This document shows positions 35,345-46,210 of a stretch of DNA of 64,000 nt, in pieces; the stretch's first letter is position 1, and the number at the start of each line of letters is the position of its first letter. Origin of the DNA: Chrysopilus asiliformis. Lineage: Eukaryota > Arthropoda > Insecta > Diptera > Rhagionidae. The translations under genes and the position numbers were made by a program. Location: NCBI GenBank assembly GCA_964034945.1, contig OZ035960.1:103810933-103874932 (forward strand), written 5' to 3'. The notes beneath the pieces were generated by a model. That model made no database searches and was not told the origin of the DNA. It was given only the letters and a program-made list of their open reading frames with translations.

Positions 35345-35466
35345 TTTTAGATTTAGTATACCGGTTGTAGCGTATCGAACCAATAATCGGACATAAAAAT
35401 GAACCACTCCAGAGTTTTAGGGATGACAAAAGATTTTCATTTCCGCATGTCCGTCCATCTGTCCAT
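35345..35466 (+). repeat. R1, plus-strand copy, left part
   Basis: Runs from TAGTATACCGGTTGTAGCG through the GGATGACAAAAGATTTT block to CTGTCCAT, the target of H2. R1 continues at 43947. Confidence 0.8.
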
Positions 35467-36007
35467 CAGTGTTGGGCAAAACGGTGTAAAAAACAGTTTT
35501 TTACATTTTTCACGTAAAAAACGTAAAAAACGTAAAAAACCGTAAAAAACGTAAAAAATAGTAAAAAACCTAAAAAATGGGACATCGCAGTTCCTACAAA
35601 GTATGACAGTCTGTTTTAAAGTTTTTCTCAGCATTTTATTAGAGATCCTATAATATAGAGAGTGGACATCAGCACTTAATAGACTGTACTACTAAGTAGG
35701 ACAGTCTATTAACTCAAATTAGAACAGTTGTTTGAATGGAATTTTTCCAGTTTTTAGAATTTCTTTTCCCTTTTTCCAGTTTTGTTTCAATTTAAGCCTT
35801 CGGAATGAGTCTCCTTGTGTTTAAAAACGATTTTTTGATGCAAACTTTAAAATTACGCTTATTGCTGCAAGAACTAGTCCAAATATTTTTAAGAGTAGGT
35901 CGACCGTTGTTTTATAATTCTTTTTTGTTAGGTTTTTAAGCTTTTCGGTCTTTCTTTGAATAAAAACAATTTCAAATTTATCCTTTCTGGTTATTTATTT
36001 TACCGAC

Positions 36008-36045
36008 GTTTCGGTCATGTTTATGACCATTTTCAAGGTATTACA
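36008..36045 (-). ncRNA. Possible relic of a hammerhead-ribozyme core of the Penelope-like element
   Basis: The minus strand reads CTTGAAAATGGTCAT, loop AAAC, then ATGACCGAAACGTC. A stem (GGTCAT/ATGACC) followed by CGAAAC and GTC resembles the minimal hammerheads known in Penelope-like elements, but the CUGAUGA box is not intact. Low confidence. Confidence 0.3.
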
Positions 36046-36326
36046 ATATAAGATTGTTATTTTTAGACCAACTCCAAAAGATTTTATAATTGAACAATTA
36101 TTATTTGAATTTACTTACTTTTGTTTATATATTAACATGAAGCACAAGTTAACAATGTTGACGAGATCGAAATAAATTAATAAAGTAAAAGCACTGGACG
36201 TACATTTCAATAAATAAATACGACGTCACATAACAATAATTGGACTTAAAACTATGGAAGGAATGATGAACTAATAACAGTTTATGCTGATCATGTATTT
36301 GCTTGTTTGATGGTATTAAGTGTATC

Positions 36327-37040
36327 TCATCGCCGTAATCGTTTATTGTTGGTAGTATCACTGTCATTTGTATGAGTTCGTCTTCTCTTGCGAGAGCTTT
36401 TCTCATCGTCAAGAAGAGAGCAGTATATCGCAGAGATATCGTCCGTGTCACGTTTAATGTTGTAAGTGTTTTCGGTGTATATGTGAAGAGCTTCCACTGT
36501 CAGCCGTTTTTTGTAGTTATTTTGTGTCGATAGTATTTTTGTTTTTTCAAAATCAGGTGTATGGCCATGAGTATTAAAATGCTCAGCAAGTGCTGTGTGT
36601 GGTGTAGTATCTGTAATACCTCTAGTTCTCTTTAGGTCATTTTTATGATTATTAATTCTTTTTTCTAAAAATTGCTTAGTTTGACCTACATAGCTAAGAT
36701 TGCAACTCTCGCCATGACTTGCATCCCCTTTGCACGGAATTTTATAAATTACGTTTGACTGTTTAGATTTAGGAATAGGGTCTTTTAATTTTGTGTAAAT
36801 TGATTTTTGAAGGGTGGTTTTATTTTTGTATGCCAATGTTATGTCTTTAGTGTTATTTTTTAGAATTTTAGCAATTTTTTCCGTAGTCCCATTAATATAA
36901 GTAATACTTCTATACATACGATCATTACTCAAATTGACGGAAGGTGGTTCAACAGGTTGGTTGTTGTGCAATCTAGTTTTTAGTAATTTGTGGATAATGT
37001 TTTTCGGGTAGTTATTATTTCGGGTAGGGTAGGTAAAGAC
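36327..37040 (-). pseudogene. C-terminal part of a Penelope-like protein: GIY-YIG endonuclease
   Basis: The open frame ends at 36327. It extends upstream past the first start-like codon (36971) into the inverted repeat, reading TYPTRNNNYPKNIIHKLL, so it is the 3' part of a longer protein. Counting from 36971, VIYKIPC lies at residues 74-80 and SYVGQT at 93-98; together these form the GIY-YIG core. The expected Arg is at 105 (EKRINNH), His at 131 (AEHFNTHGH) and the catalytic Glu at 160 (RLTVEALHIY). The family uses this nuclease to nick target DNA and prime reverse transcription. A basic C-terminal tail (SRKRRR) may direct nuclear entry. All key residues are present, but the reverse transcriptase is lost, so the copy is dead. 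Confidence 0.85.
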
Positions 37041-37093
37041 CGAAAAGCTTAAAAACCTAACAAAAAAGAACTAGTCCAAATATGTTTCTTTAA

Positions 37094-37619
37094 CCCTTTC
37101 ATGCATACATTTTTCTATGGAATTAATTTTCACGGTTTTTGGTATCCGAGGGTTTTTGGGGTCGCTGATTACGAATCTGAAGTCAAAACTTCAAAAATCA
37201 AAATGGCGGATCCAATATGGCGGTCAAAAAAGATAAAATTCATTAGATTACGCTGAAAACTAGTACGTAATTTTATCTTTTTCGACCGCCATATTGGATC
37301 CGCCATTTTGAAGTTTTGACTTCAGATTCGTAATTAGCGACCCCAAAAACTTTTATAAAGCTAATTACCGATTTTTTAACTGTAATAAATTTGCCACAGT
37401 TACATTTAATCTGCAAAATAGTTACTTTTTTGCCCTTTATTTATTTATAAAATGCAGTAATTATAAAAAAAGCGCATATTACTTTTTTTTCATAACAATT
37501 GATGTCCTAGGATACTTACGAAATGAATTTAGTCAATATAAGTCCATGAAATATATGTTATAATATTAAAAAACTGAATTAGAAAAGGTGTTGTTGTACA
37601 ACAACACTGCAACAAAGGG
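37094..37619. mobile_element. Possible piggyBac-like MITE, 526 bp, H2 left copy
   Basis: TTAA lies at both ends (37090-37093, 37620-37623). The ends are CCCTTTCATGCATACA and, inverted, CCCTTTGTTGCAGTGTT; the shared terminal repeat is short (CCCTTT, then TGCA). It contains the long hairpin and the palindrome GTGTTGTTGTACAACAACAC (37588-37607). The matching copy is 43023-43548. Confidence 0.5.
37144..37350. repeat. Long hairpin with arms about 95 bp, left copy
   Basis: The arms carry TTTTTGGGGTCGCTGATTAC, CTTCAAAA and GGCGGATCCAATATGGCGGT, and their inverses. The loop is about 20 bp near 37245-37265. The TCAGCGACCCCAAAAA core is the same as in families R4 and R6. Confidence 0.8.
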
Positions 37620-37972
37620 TTAAAATAGCCCATATGTCGCAAATCTCTCCACATTATTCACATTAATTAACGTTAAAATGAGTAGGCGGACGTAATGTAA
37701 TGATAGGATATAAACAGTTTTTGAACTCCGAGTTTAAAATCTTTTTCACTTTCAAGAGGAAATGCTTTTGAATTCTTTGTTTGCTGAAGACTATTAACCT
37801 TTTTATTGTTCTAAGGTGATTTATTTACAAATAATTACTATATTTAGTGAACGGCTACTTATTAAAATTTTTATCATCAATGTTTCAGGTTTTTTACAGT
37901 TTTTTACGTTTTTTACGTTAAAATTGAGGTTTTTACGCGTAATTTTTTACGCGTAAAAAACTAGGTAACTTT

Positions 37973-38381
37973 GGTGCCCTACTTTGGTGCCCTACTTTGG
38001 CGCCTTTTTTTGGTGCCGCACTTTTTTTGGTACCGTACTTTTTTTGGTGCCGCACTTTTTTTGGTGCCGCACTTTTTTTGGTGCCGCACCTTTTCTGGTG
38101 CCGCACTTTTTTTGGTGCCGCACTTTTTTTTCGTGCCGCACTTTTTTTGGTGCCGCACTTTTTTTGGTGCCGAACTTTTTTTGGTGCCGCACTTTTTTTG
38201 GTGCCGCACTTTTTTTGGTACCGCACTTTTTTTGGCGCCGCACTTTTTTTGGTGCAGCACTTTTTTTGGTGCCGTACTTTTTTTGGTGCCGTACTTTTTT
38301 TGGTGCCGCACTTTTTTTGGTGCCGTACTTTTTTTGGTGCCGTACTTTTTTTGGTGCCGCACTTTTTTTGGTGCCGCACTT
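37973..38381 (+). repeat. 17-bp satellite, left block, about 24 units
   Basis: Unit GGTGCCGCACTTTTTTT, with occasional GTACC or GCGCC variants. The first units are irregular (TTTGGTGCCCTAC). Diagnostic T after GCAC, against C in the right block. Confidence 0.95.
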
Positions 38382-41300
38382 CCGTAATTTGGCACCGTGC
38401 CGTTATTTGGCACCGTGCCGTAATTTGGCACCGTGCCGTAATTTGGCACCGTGCCGTAATTTGGCACCGTGCCGTAATTTGGCACCGTGCCGTTATTTGG
38501 CACCGTGCCGTAATTTGGCACCGTGCCGTTATTTGGCACCGTGCCGTAATTTGGCACCGTGCCATAATTTGGCACCGTGCCGTTATTTGGCACCGTGCCG
38601 TTAATTTGGCACCGTGCCGTAATTTAGCACCGTGCCGTTATTTGGCACCGTGCCGTTAATTTGGCACCGTGCCGTAATTTGGCACCGTGCCGTTATTTGG
38701 CACCGTGCCGTAATTTGGCACCGTGCCGTTATTTGGCACCGTGCCGTTATTTGGCACCGTGCCGTAATTTGGCACCATGCCGTAATTTGGCACCGTGCCG
38801 TAATTTGGCACCGTGCCGTAATTTGGCACCGTGCCGTTATTTGGCACCGTGCCGTTATTTGGCACCGTGTAATTTGGCACTGTGCCGTTATTTGGCACCG
38901 TGCCGTTATTTTGCACCGTGCCGTTATTTGGCACCGTGCCATAATTTGGCACCGTGCCGTAATTTGGCACCGTGCCGTTATTTGGCACCGTGCCGTAATT
39001 TGGCACCGTGCCGTAATTTGGCACCGTGCCGTTATTTGGCACCGTGCCGTTATTTGGCACCCTGCCGTAATTTGGCACCTTTCCGTAATTTGGCACCGTG
39101 CCGTAATTTGGCACCATGCCGTAATTTGGCACCGTGCCGTTATTTGGCACCGTGCCGATATTTGGCACCGTGCCGTTATTTGGCACCGTGCCGTTATTTG
39201 GCACCGTGCCGTTATTTGGCACCGTGCCGTTATTTGGCACCGTGCCGTTATTTGGCACCGTGCCATAATTTGGCACCCTGCCGTAATTTGGCACCTTGCC
39301 GTTATTTGGCACCGTGCCGTTATTTGGCACCGTGCCGTTATTTGGCACCGTGCCGTTATTTGGCACCGTGCCGTAATTTGGCACCGTGCCGTAATTTGGC
39401 ACCGTGCCGTAATTTGGCACCGTGCCGTAATTTGGCACCGTGCCGTTATTTGGCACCGTGCCGTAATTTGGCACCGTGCCGTAATTTGGCACCGTGCCGT
39501 AATTTGGCACCGTGCCGTTATTTGGCACCGTGCCGTTATTTGACACCGTGCCGTAATTTGGCACCATGCCGTAATTTGGCACCGTGCCGTTATTTGGCAC
39601 CGTGCCGTTATTTGGCACCGTGCCGTTATTTGGCACCGTGCCGTTATTTGGCACCGTGCCGTAATTTGGCACCGTGCCATAATTTGGCAGCGTGCCGTAA
39701 TTTGGCACCGTGCCGTTATTTGGCACCGTGCCGTTATTTGGCACCGTGCCGTAATTTGGCACCGTGCCGTTATTTGGCACCATGCCGTAATTTGACACCG
39801 TGCCGTAATTTGGCACCGTGCCGTAATTTGGCACCGTGCCTTAATTTGGCACCGTGCCGTAATTTGGCACCGTGCCGTAATTTGGCACCGTGCCGTTATT
39901 TGGCACCGTGCCGTAATTTGGCACCGTGCCGTTATTTGGCACCGTGCCGTTATTTGGCACCCTGCCGTAATTTGGCACCTTGCCGTTATTTGGCACCGTG
40001 CAGTAATTTGGCACCGTGCCGTTATTTGGCACCGTGCCGTAATTTGGCACCATGCCGTAATTTGGCACCGTGCCGTAATTTGGCACCGTGCCGTTATTTG
40101 GCACCGTGCCGTTATTTGGCACCGTGCCGTTATTTGGCACCGTGCCGTAATTTGGCATCGTGCCGTTATTTGGCCCGTGCCGTTATTTGGAACCGTGCCG
40201 TAATTTGGCACCGTGCCGTAATTTGGCACCGTGCCGTAATTTGGCACCGTGCCGTAATTTGGCACTGTGCCGTTATTTGGCACCGTGCCGTAATTTGGCA
40301 CTGTGCCGTTATTTGGCACCGTGCCGTTATTTGGCACCGTGCCGTAATTTGGCACCGTGCCGTTATTTGGCACCGTGCCGTAATTTGGCACCGTGCCGTA
40401 ATTTGGCACCGTGCCGTTATTTGGCACCGTGCCGTAATTTGGCACCGTGCCGTAATTTGGCACCGTGCCGTTATTTGGCACCGTGCCGTAATTTGGCACC
40501 GTGCCGTTATTTGGCACCGTGCCGTAATTTGGCACCGTGCCGTAATTTGGCACCGTGCCGTTATTTGGCACCGTGCCGTAATTTGGCACCATGCCGTAAT
40601 TTGGCACCGTGCCGTAATTTGGCACCGTGCCGTAATTTGGCACCGTGCCGTTATTTGGCACCGTGCCGTTATTTGGCACCGTGCCGTAATTTGGCACCAT
40701 GCCGTAATTTGGCACCGTGCCGTAATTTGGCACCGTGCCGTTATTTGGCACCGTGCCGTAATTTGGCACCGTGCCGTAATTTGGCACCGTGCCGTTATTT
40801 GGCACCGTGCCGTTATTTGGCACCGTGCCGTAATTTGGCACCGTGCCGTTATTTGGCACCGTGCCGTAATTTGGCACCGTGCCGTTATTTGGCACCGTGC
40901 CGTAATTTGGCACCGTGCCGTAATTTGGCACCGTGCCGTTATTTGGCACCGTGCCGTTATTTGGCACCGTGCCGTAATTTGGCACCGTGCCGTTATTTGG
41001 CACCGTGCCGTAATTTGGCACCATGCCGTAATTTGGCACCGTGCCGTTATTTGGCACCGTGCCGTAATTTGGCACCGTGCCGTAATTTGGCACCGTGCCG
41101 TTATTTGGCACCGTGCCGTAATTTGGCACCGTGCCGTTATTTGGCACCGTGCCGTAATTTGGCACCGTGCCGTAATTTGGCACCGTGCCGTTATTTGGCA
41201 CCGTGCCGTTATTTGGCACCGTGCCGTTATTTGGCACCGTGCCGTAATTTGGCACCGTGCCGTAATTTGGCACCGTGCCGTAATTTGGCACCGTGCCGTT

Positions 41301-42007
41301 ATTTGGCACCGTGCCGTTATTTGGCACCGTGCCGTAATTTGGCACCGTGCCGTAATTTGGCACCGTGCCGTTATTTGGCACCGTGCCGTTATTTGGCACC
41401 GTGCCGTAATTTGGCACCGTGCCGTTATTTGGCACCGTGCCGTTATTTGGCACCGTGCCGTAATTTGGAACCGGGCCGTTATTTGGCACCGTGCCGTTAT
41501 TTGGCACCGTGCCGTTATTTGGCACCGTGCCGTTATTTGGCACCGTGCCGTTATTTGGCACCGTGCCGTTATTTGGCACCGTGCCGTTATTTGGCACCGT
41601 GCCGTAATTTGGCACCGTGCCGTTATTTGGCACCGTGCCGTTATTTGGCACCGTGCCGTTATTTGGCACCGTGCCGATATTTGGCACCGTGCCGTTATTT
41701 GGCACCGTGCCGTTATTTGGCACCGTGCCATAATTTGGCACCGTGTCGTAATTTGGCACCGTGCCGTTATTTGGCACCGTGCCGTTATTTGGCACCGTGC
41801 CGTAATTTGGCACCGTGCCGTAATTTGGCACCGTGCCGTAATTTGGCACCGTGCCGTTATTTGGCACCGTGCCGTTATTTGGCACCGTGCCGTAATTTGG
41901 CACCGTGCCGTAATTTGGCACCGTGCCATAATTTGGCACCGTGCCGTAATTTGGCACCGTGCCGTTATTTGGCACCGTGCCGTAATTTGGCACCGTGCCG
42001 TTATTTG
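38382..42007 (+). repeat. 18-bp satellite, about 201 units
   Basis: Unit GGCACCGTGCCGTAATTT, with an A/T two-state position (GTAATTT or GTTATTT). Each unit contains the dyad GGCAC-C-GTGCC. Because 18 is divisible by 3 and no frame has a stop, frames of up to about 1200 codons run through on both strands; they are artefacts. Confidence 0.97.
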
Positions 42008-42292
42008 TGCCGTACTTTTTTTGGTGCCGCACCTTTTTTGGTGCCGCACCTTTTTTTGGTGCCGCACCTTTTTTGGTGCCGCACCTTTTTTGGTGCCGCA
42101 CCTTTTTTGGTGCCGCACCTTTTTTGGTGCCGCACCTTTTTTTGGTGCCGCACCTTTTTTGGTGCTGCACTTTTTTTGGTGCCGCACCTTTTTTGGTGCC
42201 GCACCTTTTTTGGTGCCGCACCTTTTTTTTGGTGCCGCACCTTTTTTGGTGCCGCACCTTTTTTTTGGTGCCGCACCTATTTTGGTGCCGCA
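42008..42292 (+). repeat. 17-bp satellite, right block, about 17 units
   Basis: Unit GGTGCCGCACCTTTTTT. Same family as the left block but fixed for a C where the left has a T. Confidence 0.95.
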
Positions 42293-42355
42293 AAAAACCT
42301 AAAAAATGGGACATCGCAGTTCCTACAAAGTATGACAGTCTGTTTTAAAGTTTTT

Positions 42356-42749
42356 GAGCCTGTTCACATTGGTTGAAATAGTCCGCCTAAATAGGACGGA
42401 TGAAATATTGCTCGTGTTCAGATTGAGACTATTTGAACCAGAAGCTGTGAGCAATCAGACTGGCGTGAAACATTTGGAAAACGGAACATTTCTAAAGAAT
42501 TGCAAGTAATACGTGGCTGCCTTTTGCTCTGCGACGTGTTGCATCGACGACGACCGAAACAATAATGACAATGGAACACATTCAGTGTGGCAGCCAACCA
42601 ATCAGAGCACGACAGGCGGAACTCTGAGAATGGAGTTTTTAGTTTTGAGGATGATTTTCCTATCAGCAGTCCCACTTCCTCACCTTGCCCTAATGTTGCC
42701 AGTTTCTGTCCTATTTAGGCGGACTATTTCAACCAATGTGAACAGGCTC
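42356..42749. mobile_element. 394 bp MITE, PIF/Harbinger-like
   Basis: Perfect 42-bp terminal inverted repeats beginning GAGCCTGTTCACATTGGTTG. TTT flanks both ends (42353-42355, 42750-42752). The left copy of H2 shows the empty site AAAGTTTTTCTCAGC at about 35620, which proves a 3-bp duplication. A 3-bp duplication and this kind of end suit PIF/Harbinger, although TTT rather than TWA is atypical. Confidence 0.85.
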
Positions 42750-43022
42750 TTTCTCAGCATTTTATTAGAGATCCTATAATATAGAGAGTGGACATCAGCA
42801 CTTAATAGACTGTACTACTAAGTAGGACAGTCTATTAACTCAAATTAGAACAGTTGTTTGAATGGAATTTTTCCAGTTTTTAGAATTTCTTTTCCCTTTT
42901 TCCAGTTATGTTTCAATTTACGCCTTCGGAATGAGTCTCCTTGTGTTTAAAAACGATTTTTTGATGCAAACTTTATAATTACGCTTATTGCTGCAAGAAC
43001 TAGTTCAAATATGTTTCTTTAA

Positions 43023-43548
43023 CCCTTTCATGCATACATATTTCTATGGAATTAATTTTCACGGTTTTTGGTATCCGAGGGTTTTTGGGGTCGCTGATTA
43101 CGAATCTGAAGTCAAAACTTCAAAAATCAAAATGGCCGATCCAATATGGCGGTCAAAAAAGATAAAATTCATTAGATTACGCTTAAAACTAGTACGTAAT
43201 TTTATCTTTTTCGACCGCCATATTGGATCCGCCATTTTGAAGTTTTGACTTCAGATTCGTAATTAGCGACCCCAAAAACTTTTATAAAGCTAATTACCGA
43301 TTTTTTAACTGTAATAAATTTGCCACAGTTACATTTAATCTGCAAAATAGTTACTTTTTTGCCCTTTATTTATTTATAAAATGCAGTAATTATAAAAAAA
43401 GCGCATATTACTTTTTTTTCATAACAATTGATGTCCTAGGATACTTACGAAATGAATTTAGTCAATATAAGTCCATGAAATATATGTTATAATATTAAAA
43501 AACTGAATTAGAAAAGGTGTTGTTGTACAACAACACTGCAACAAAGGG
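43023..43548. mobile_element. Possible piggyBac-like MITE, H2 right copy
   Basis: Same TTAA-bounded 526 bp segment as 37094-37619, including the hairpin (about 43073-43279) and the 20-bp palindrome at 43517-43536. Shared because the H2 copies are duplicates. Confidence 0.5.
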
Positions 43549-43946
43549 TTAAAATAGCCCATATGTCGCAAATCTCTCCACATTATTCACATTAATTAAC
43601 GTTAAAATGAGTAGGCGGACGTAATGTAATGATAGGATATAAACAGTTTTTGAACTCCGAGTTTAAAATCTTTTTCACTTTCAAGAGGAAATGCTTTTGA
43701 ATTCTTTGTTTGCTGAAGACTATTAACCTTTTTATTGTTCTAAGGTGATTTATTTACAAATAATTACTATATTTAGTGAACGGCTACTTATTAAAGTTTT
43801 TATCATCAATGTTTCAGGTTTTTTACAGTTTTTTACGTTTTTTACGTTTTGACGTTAAAATTGAGGTTTTTTACGCGTAATTTTTTACGCGTAAAAAACT
43901 AGGTAAATTACTTTACGTAAAAAACCGGCACAACACTGCTGTCCAT

Positions 43947-44590
43947 CCGTCTGTCTGTTTGTCCGTCCGTCTGTTTGTCTGTCTGTCTTCTCATTAACAC
44001 CATAACTTTCGAAAGAATTGAGCTAGAAACTTGAAGTTTTGTATAGTTATAATTCCCGTGAATCGCTAGCCGAAGTTTTTGAACGATCAAAATTGGACCA
44101 TCCATTCACCCTCCCCCTACAAACGAAACAGTTTTCTGCGATTTTGTCGAAAACGGTAAGTCGTATTGAAAAATTTATTAAGGTAAAATGTGTTTATAAT
44201 CGGATTCTACATAACTCATCCATACAACAAAATTCCATCGGACCACTGCTTCCCCCTCTCCTATACAAATGGAATACTTTTTTCCCGTTTTCTCGAAAAC
44301 TGTGCATCGTATCGAAAAATTTATAGAGATCAAATGTATTTAGAAGATGATTTTACATAACCAATCTATAAATCAAAAGCCTGTTGGACCACTCCTTCCC
44401 CCCTTCGCGATACAAGTTGAATACATTTTTCCTATTTCCTCGAAAAGAGAAAATGTGTTTAGAATACGATTTCACATAACCGTTCCATACATCAAAATTC
44501 AATCGGACCACTCCTTCCTTCATATTCCATACGGATGGATTTTTTTTCTGATAAAAATTTGTATAGAGTCCTCATATAGAGTGTTTGACG
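43947..44590 (+). repeat. R1, plus-strand copy, right part
   Basis: Continues R1 after H2: (GTCY)n tract, CATAACTTTCGAAAG, the TTGAGCTAGAAACTTGAAG block, several diverged 3' modules (TTTACATAAC recurs) and a TCCTCATATAGAGT end. The 3' module is repeated about three times in tandem. Confidence 0.8.
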
Positions 44591-44901
44591 ATCGGCCCCT
44601 GGCAATTTTAGCTTTTTTTATGATTTATAAACAAATTTTACTGAACTAATTCATTAATAATAAAAACTTCATTATCTACTCTATTTTTACACTTGCATGA
44701 AGAAATCCTTAACACGTTGATGGTTCTGTAAATATTTAACGGAAATGCCTATACATATGAAAGACAAATTTTCCGGTCTGGCCCAATTTTGCAGACGCAG
44801 GACGAATGTAGACCTGGCATTCGAAAATGATAGTTGGGGCCCTTCATGAAGCTTAGTGCAATTTTTCACCGGCTATCAAAAATGGTAGCTATGACAGTCA
44901 A
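44591..44901. other. Noncoding stretch
   Basis: No supported gene. TTAACACGTTGATGG near 44708 resembles the piggyBac-like terminus at 1291, but no partner end is seen. Confidence 0.45.
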
Positions 44902-45218
44902 TCATACTGATATATAAAAATGAGTTGGTGTCTGTCTGTCTGTTTCTCTTTCACGCAAAAACGGCTGAACCGATTGACTTGAAATTTGGCATGAGTGTCT
45001 GTGGTAGTTCTGGTTCCAACATAGGCATACGGAAAAGTAGCGCGAGGGGTGGGGGGAGTAAGGGGAGGGGGTAAAGTGATTTCGAAACTTAGTTTTTGCG
45101 CTATGTTACTCTTTCGCGGGGAAACTACCCAGCCCATTGGCCTGAAATTTAGCTCCAACATAGACCATAAAAAAAATTTGAAAAAACTTAACTCGGCAAC
45201 GACGGGTATGCAAGCTAG
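44902..45218 (+). mobile_element. Helitron-like non-autonomous element R2, copy 2
   Basis: A|TCATACTGATATATAAAAAT at the start and GCAAGCTAG|T at the end. The subterminal hairpin is ACTCG-GCAACGA-CGGGT, with one G-T pair. About 90% similar to copy 1, with the same CGGCTGAACCGATTGACTTG block and GTAGCGCGAGGGGT. Confidence 0.8.
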
Positions 45219-46210
45219 TGTGTTAATAAATCAATCTGTATTTTTGAACTTAATAGGATTTTTCATATTATTAATACGATAGTATTATTTCAAATTTTCA
45301 CTTTCCATAAAAAAAAATATTTTTTTTAAATAAAAAACATATTTGTACTAGTAATGAATTTCTATGAATTTCAATGGACAACGCAAATAAATATTCCCAA
45401 ATAAAATTAAAACTTTGATCCGATTTAGTTAGATATAAAAATATAGAATCTATTTACTTTATATAAACGTGAAACTTGTTTTTTCGTCCAATATTAATTG
45501 AAATTTTCTTTTTTTTTTTAATTTCCATGTAGCTTTTATGATTGTTGCAGATGCATTTTTTATCAGTTGTACTTCATTTGTTTTTCTCTGGCCATCAAAA
45601 CAAATACCAGAAAATAATAAAAATAAATCATTCGCCAGAGAAAACGGAAAAAATACTGAAATCAAGGGAAAACAGGAAACGAGACAGCAGAAAAAAATAA
45701 AATTAAAATAAATTGTCCCATTTTTGATATTGGATCGAAATTTGCATTTACAAACGATTTAACAACAAAAGATTTTTCCCAATTGTTGAAAATCGAAGCA
45801 GCTTTTGTTGGTCGATGGTTGAAAACGCAGGACAATATTTTGGGCCAAATGAACAAAGCAAAAATTTCAGGATGTTCTTCCAATATTTATGCAACCAAAT
45901 AAATTGGAAGCGTAAACGAGTTGGCACATCGATTCAATTCTGATGAGAATGTAAATACAGCCATTTAAAAAAAAAATTCCATGTCGACTGTGAAAAAATT
46001 CGCAAAAAAACAACCACTTTCCGGCCAATTTTGGCAACTTTACCGCAACAGAATGTGAAACCAAAAAATTTTTAATACATAAAGAAAATTTCGTATTCAA
46101 AAAGAAACAATACTATATATTTCACATAGGATCTCAAGATTACGCTTAAGTAATTTTAAATTTTTCTGATTTTTGTGTCCTTTTAAATTTGCCTTTTTAT
46201 ACCTACTCTA
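45219..46210. other. AT-rich noncoding stretch
   Basis: No supported gene; short frames on either strand have no domain. Confidence 0.5.

Larger units (their letters stand above)
35887..37067 (-). mobile_element. Penelope-like retroelement, 5'-truncated, 1181 bp
   Basis: Flanked by an exact 16-bp duplication GAACTAGTCCAAATAT (35871-35886, 37068-37083). The right copy of H2 has the uninterrupted site at about 42997 (one C/T difference). About 30-bp inverted repeats lie near both ends (TTCTTTTTTGTTAGGTTTTT at 35919 and its inverse at 37050-37069), as is common for Penelope-like elements. The interior encodes a GIY-YIG endonuclease and no reverse transcriptase. Confidence 0.9.
35467..37972 (+). 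mobile_element. H2 left copy (left end intact), broken by a Penelope-like element
   Basis: Without the retroelement and one target duplication it is about 1.31 kb. It begins with the true terminus and GTAAAAAAC repeats. It stops after CGTAAAAAACTAGGTAAC, about 34 bp short of the true right terminus, where the satellites begin. Confidence 0.8.
35467..43938. mobile_element. H2: composite hAT-type element with 17/18/17-bp satellite block
   Basis: The left end is CAGTGTTGGGCAAAACGG. The right end read inward is CAGTGTTGTGCCGGTTTTTT. Both fit the hAT YARNG start, with an 11-bp imperfect inverted repeat. The exact 8-bp duplication CTGTCCAT lies at 35459-35466 and 43939-43946, and R1 is continuous across the insertion. 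It consists of a left copy (35467-37972), satellites (37973-42292) and a head-to-tail right copy (42293-43938). No transposase. Confidence 0.85.
42293..43938 (+). mobile_element. H2 right copy (right end intact), broken by a MITE
   Basis: Begins AAAAAACCTAAAAAATGGGA directly after the satellite, lacking the first about 95 bp of the left copy, and runs to the true right terminus. Without the MITE it is about 1.25 kb and nearly identical to the left copy. Confidence 0.8.

Noticed and set aside
38601..42376. Open frames of up to 1237 codons across the 17/18-bp satellites
   Set aside because: The 18-bp unit is stop-free in every frame and gives six-residue periodic peptides on both strands; artefact of the repeat.
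35467..43938. LTR retrotransposon, because of two long direct repeats around an interior
   Set aside because: The outer ends are inverted YARNG termini with an 8-bp duplication, there is no TG...CA, primer site or gag/pol, and the interior is satellite.
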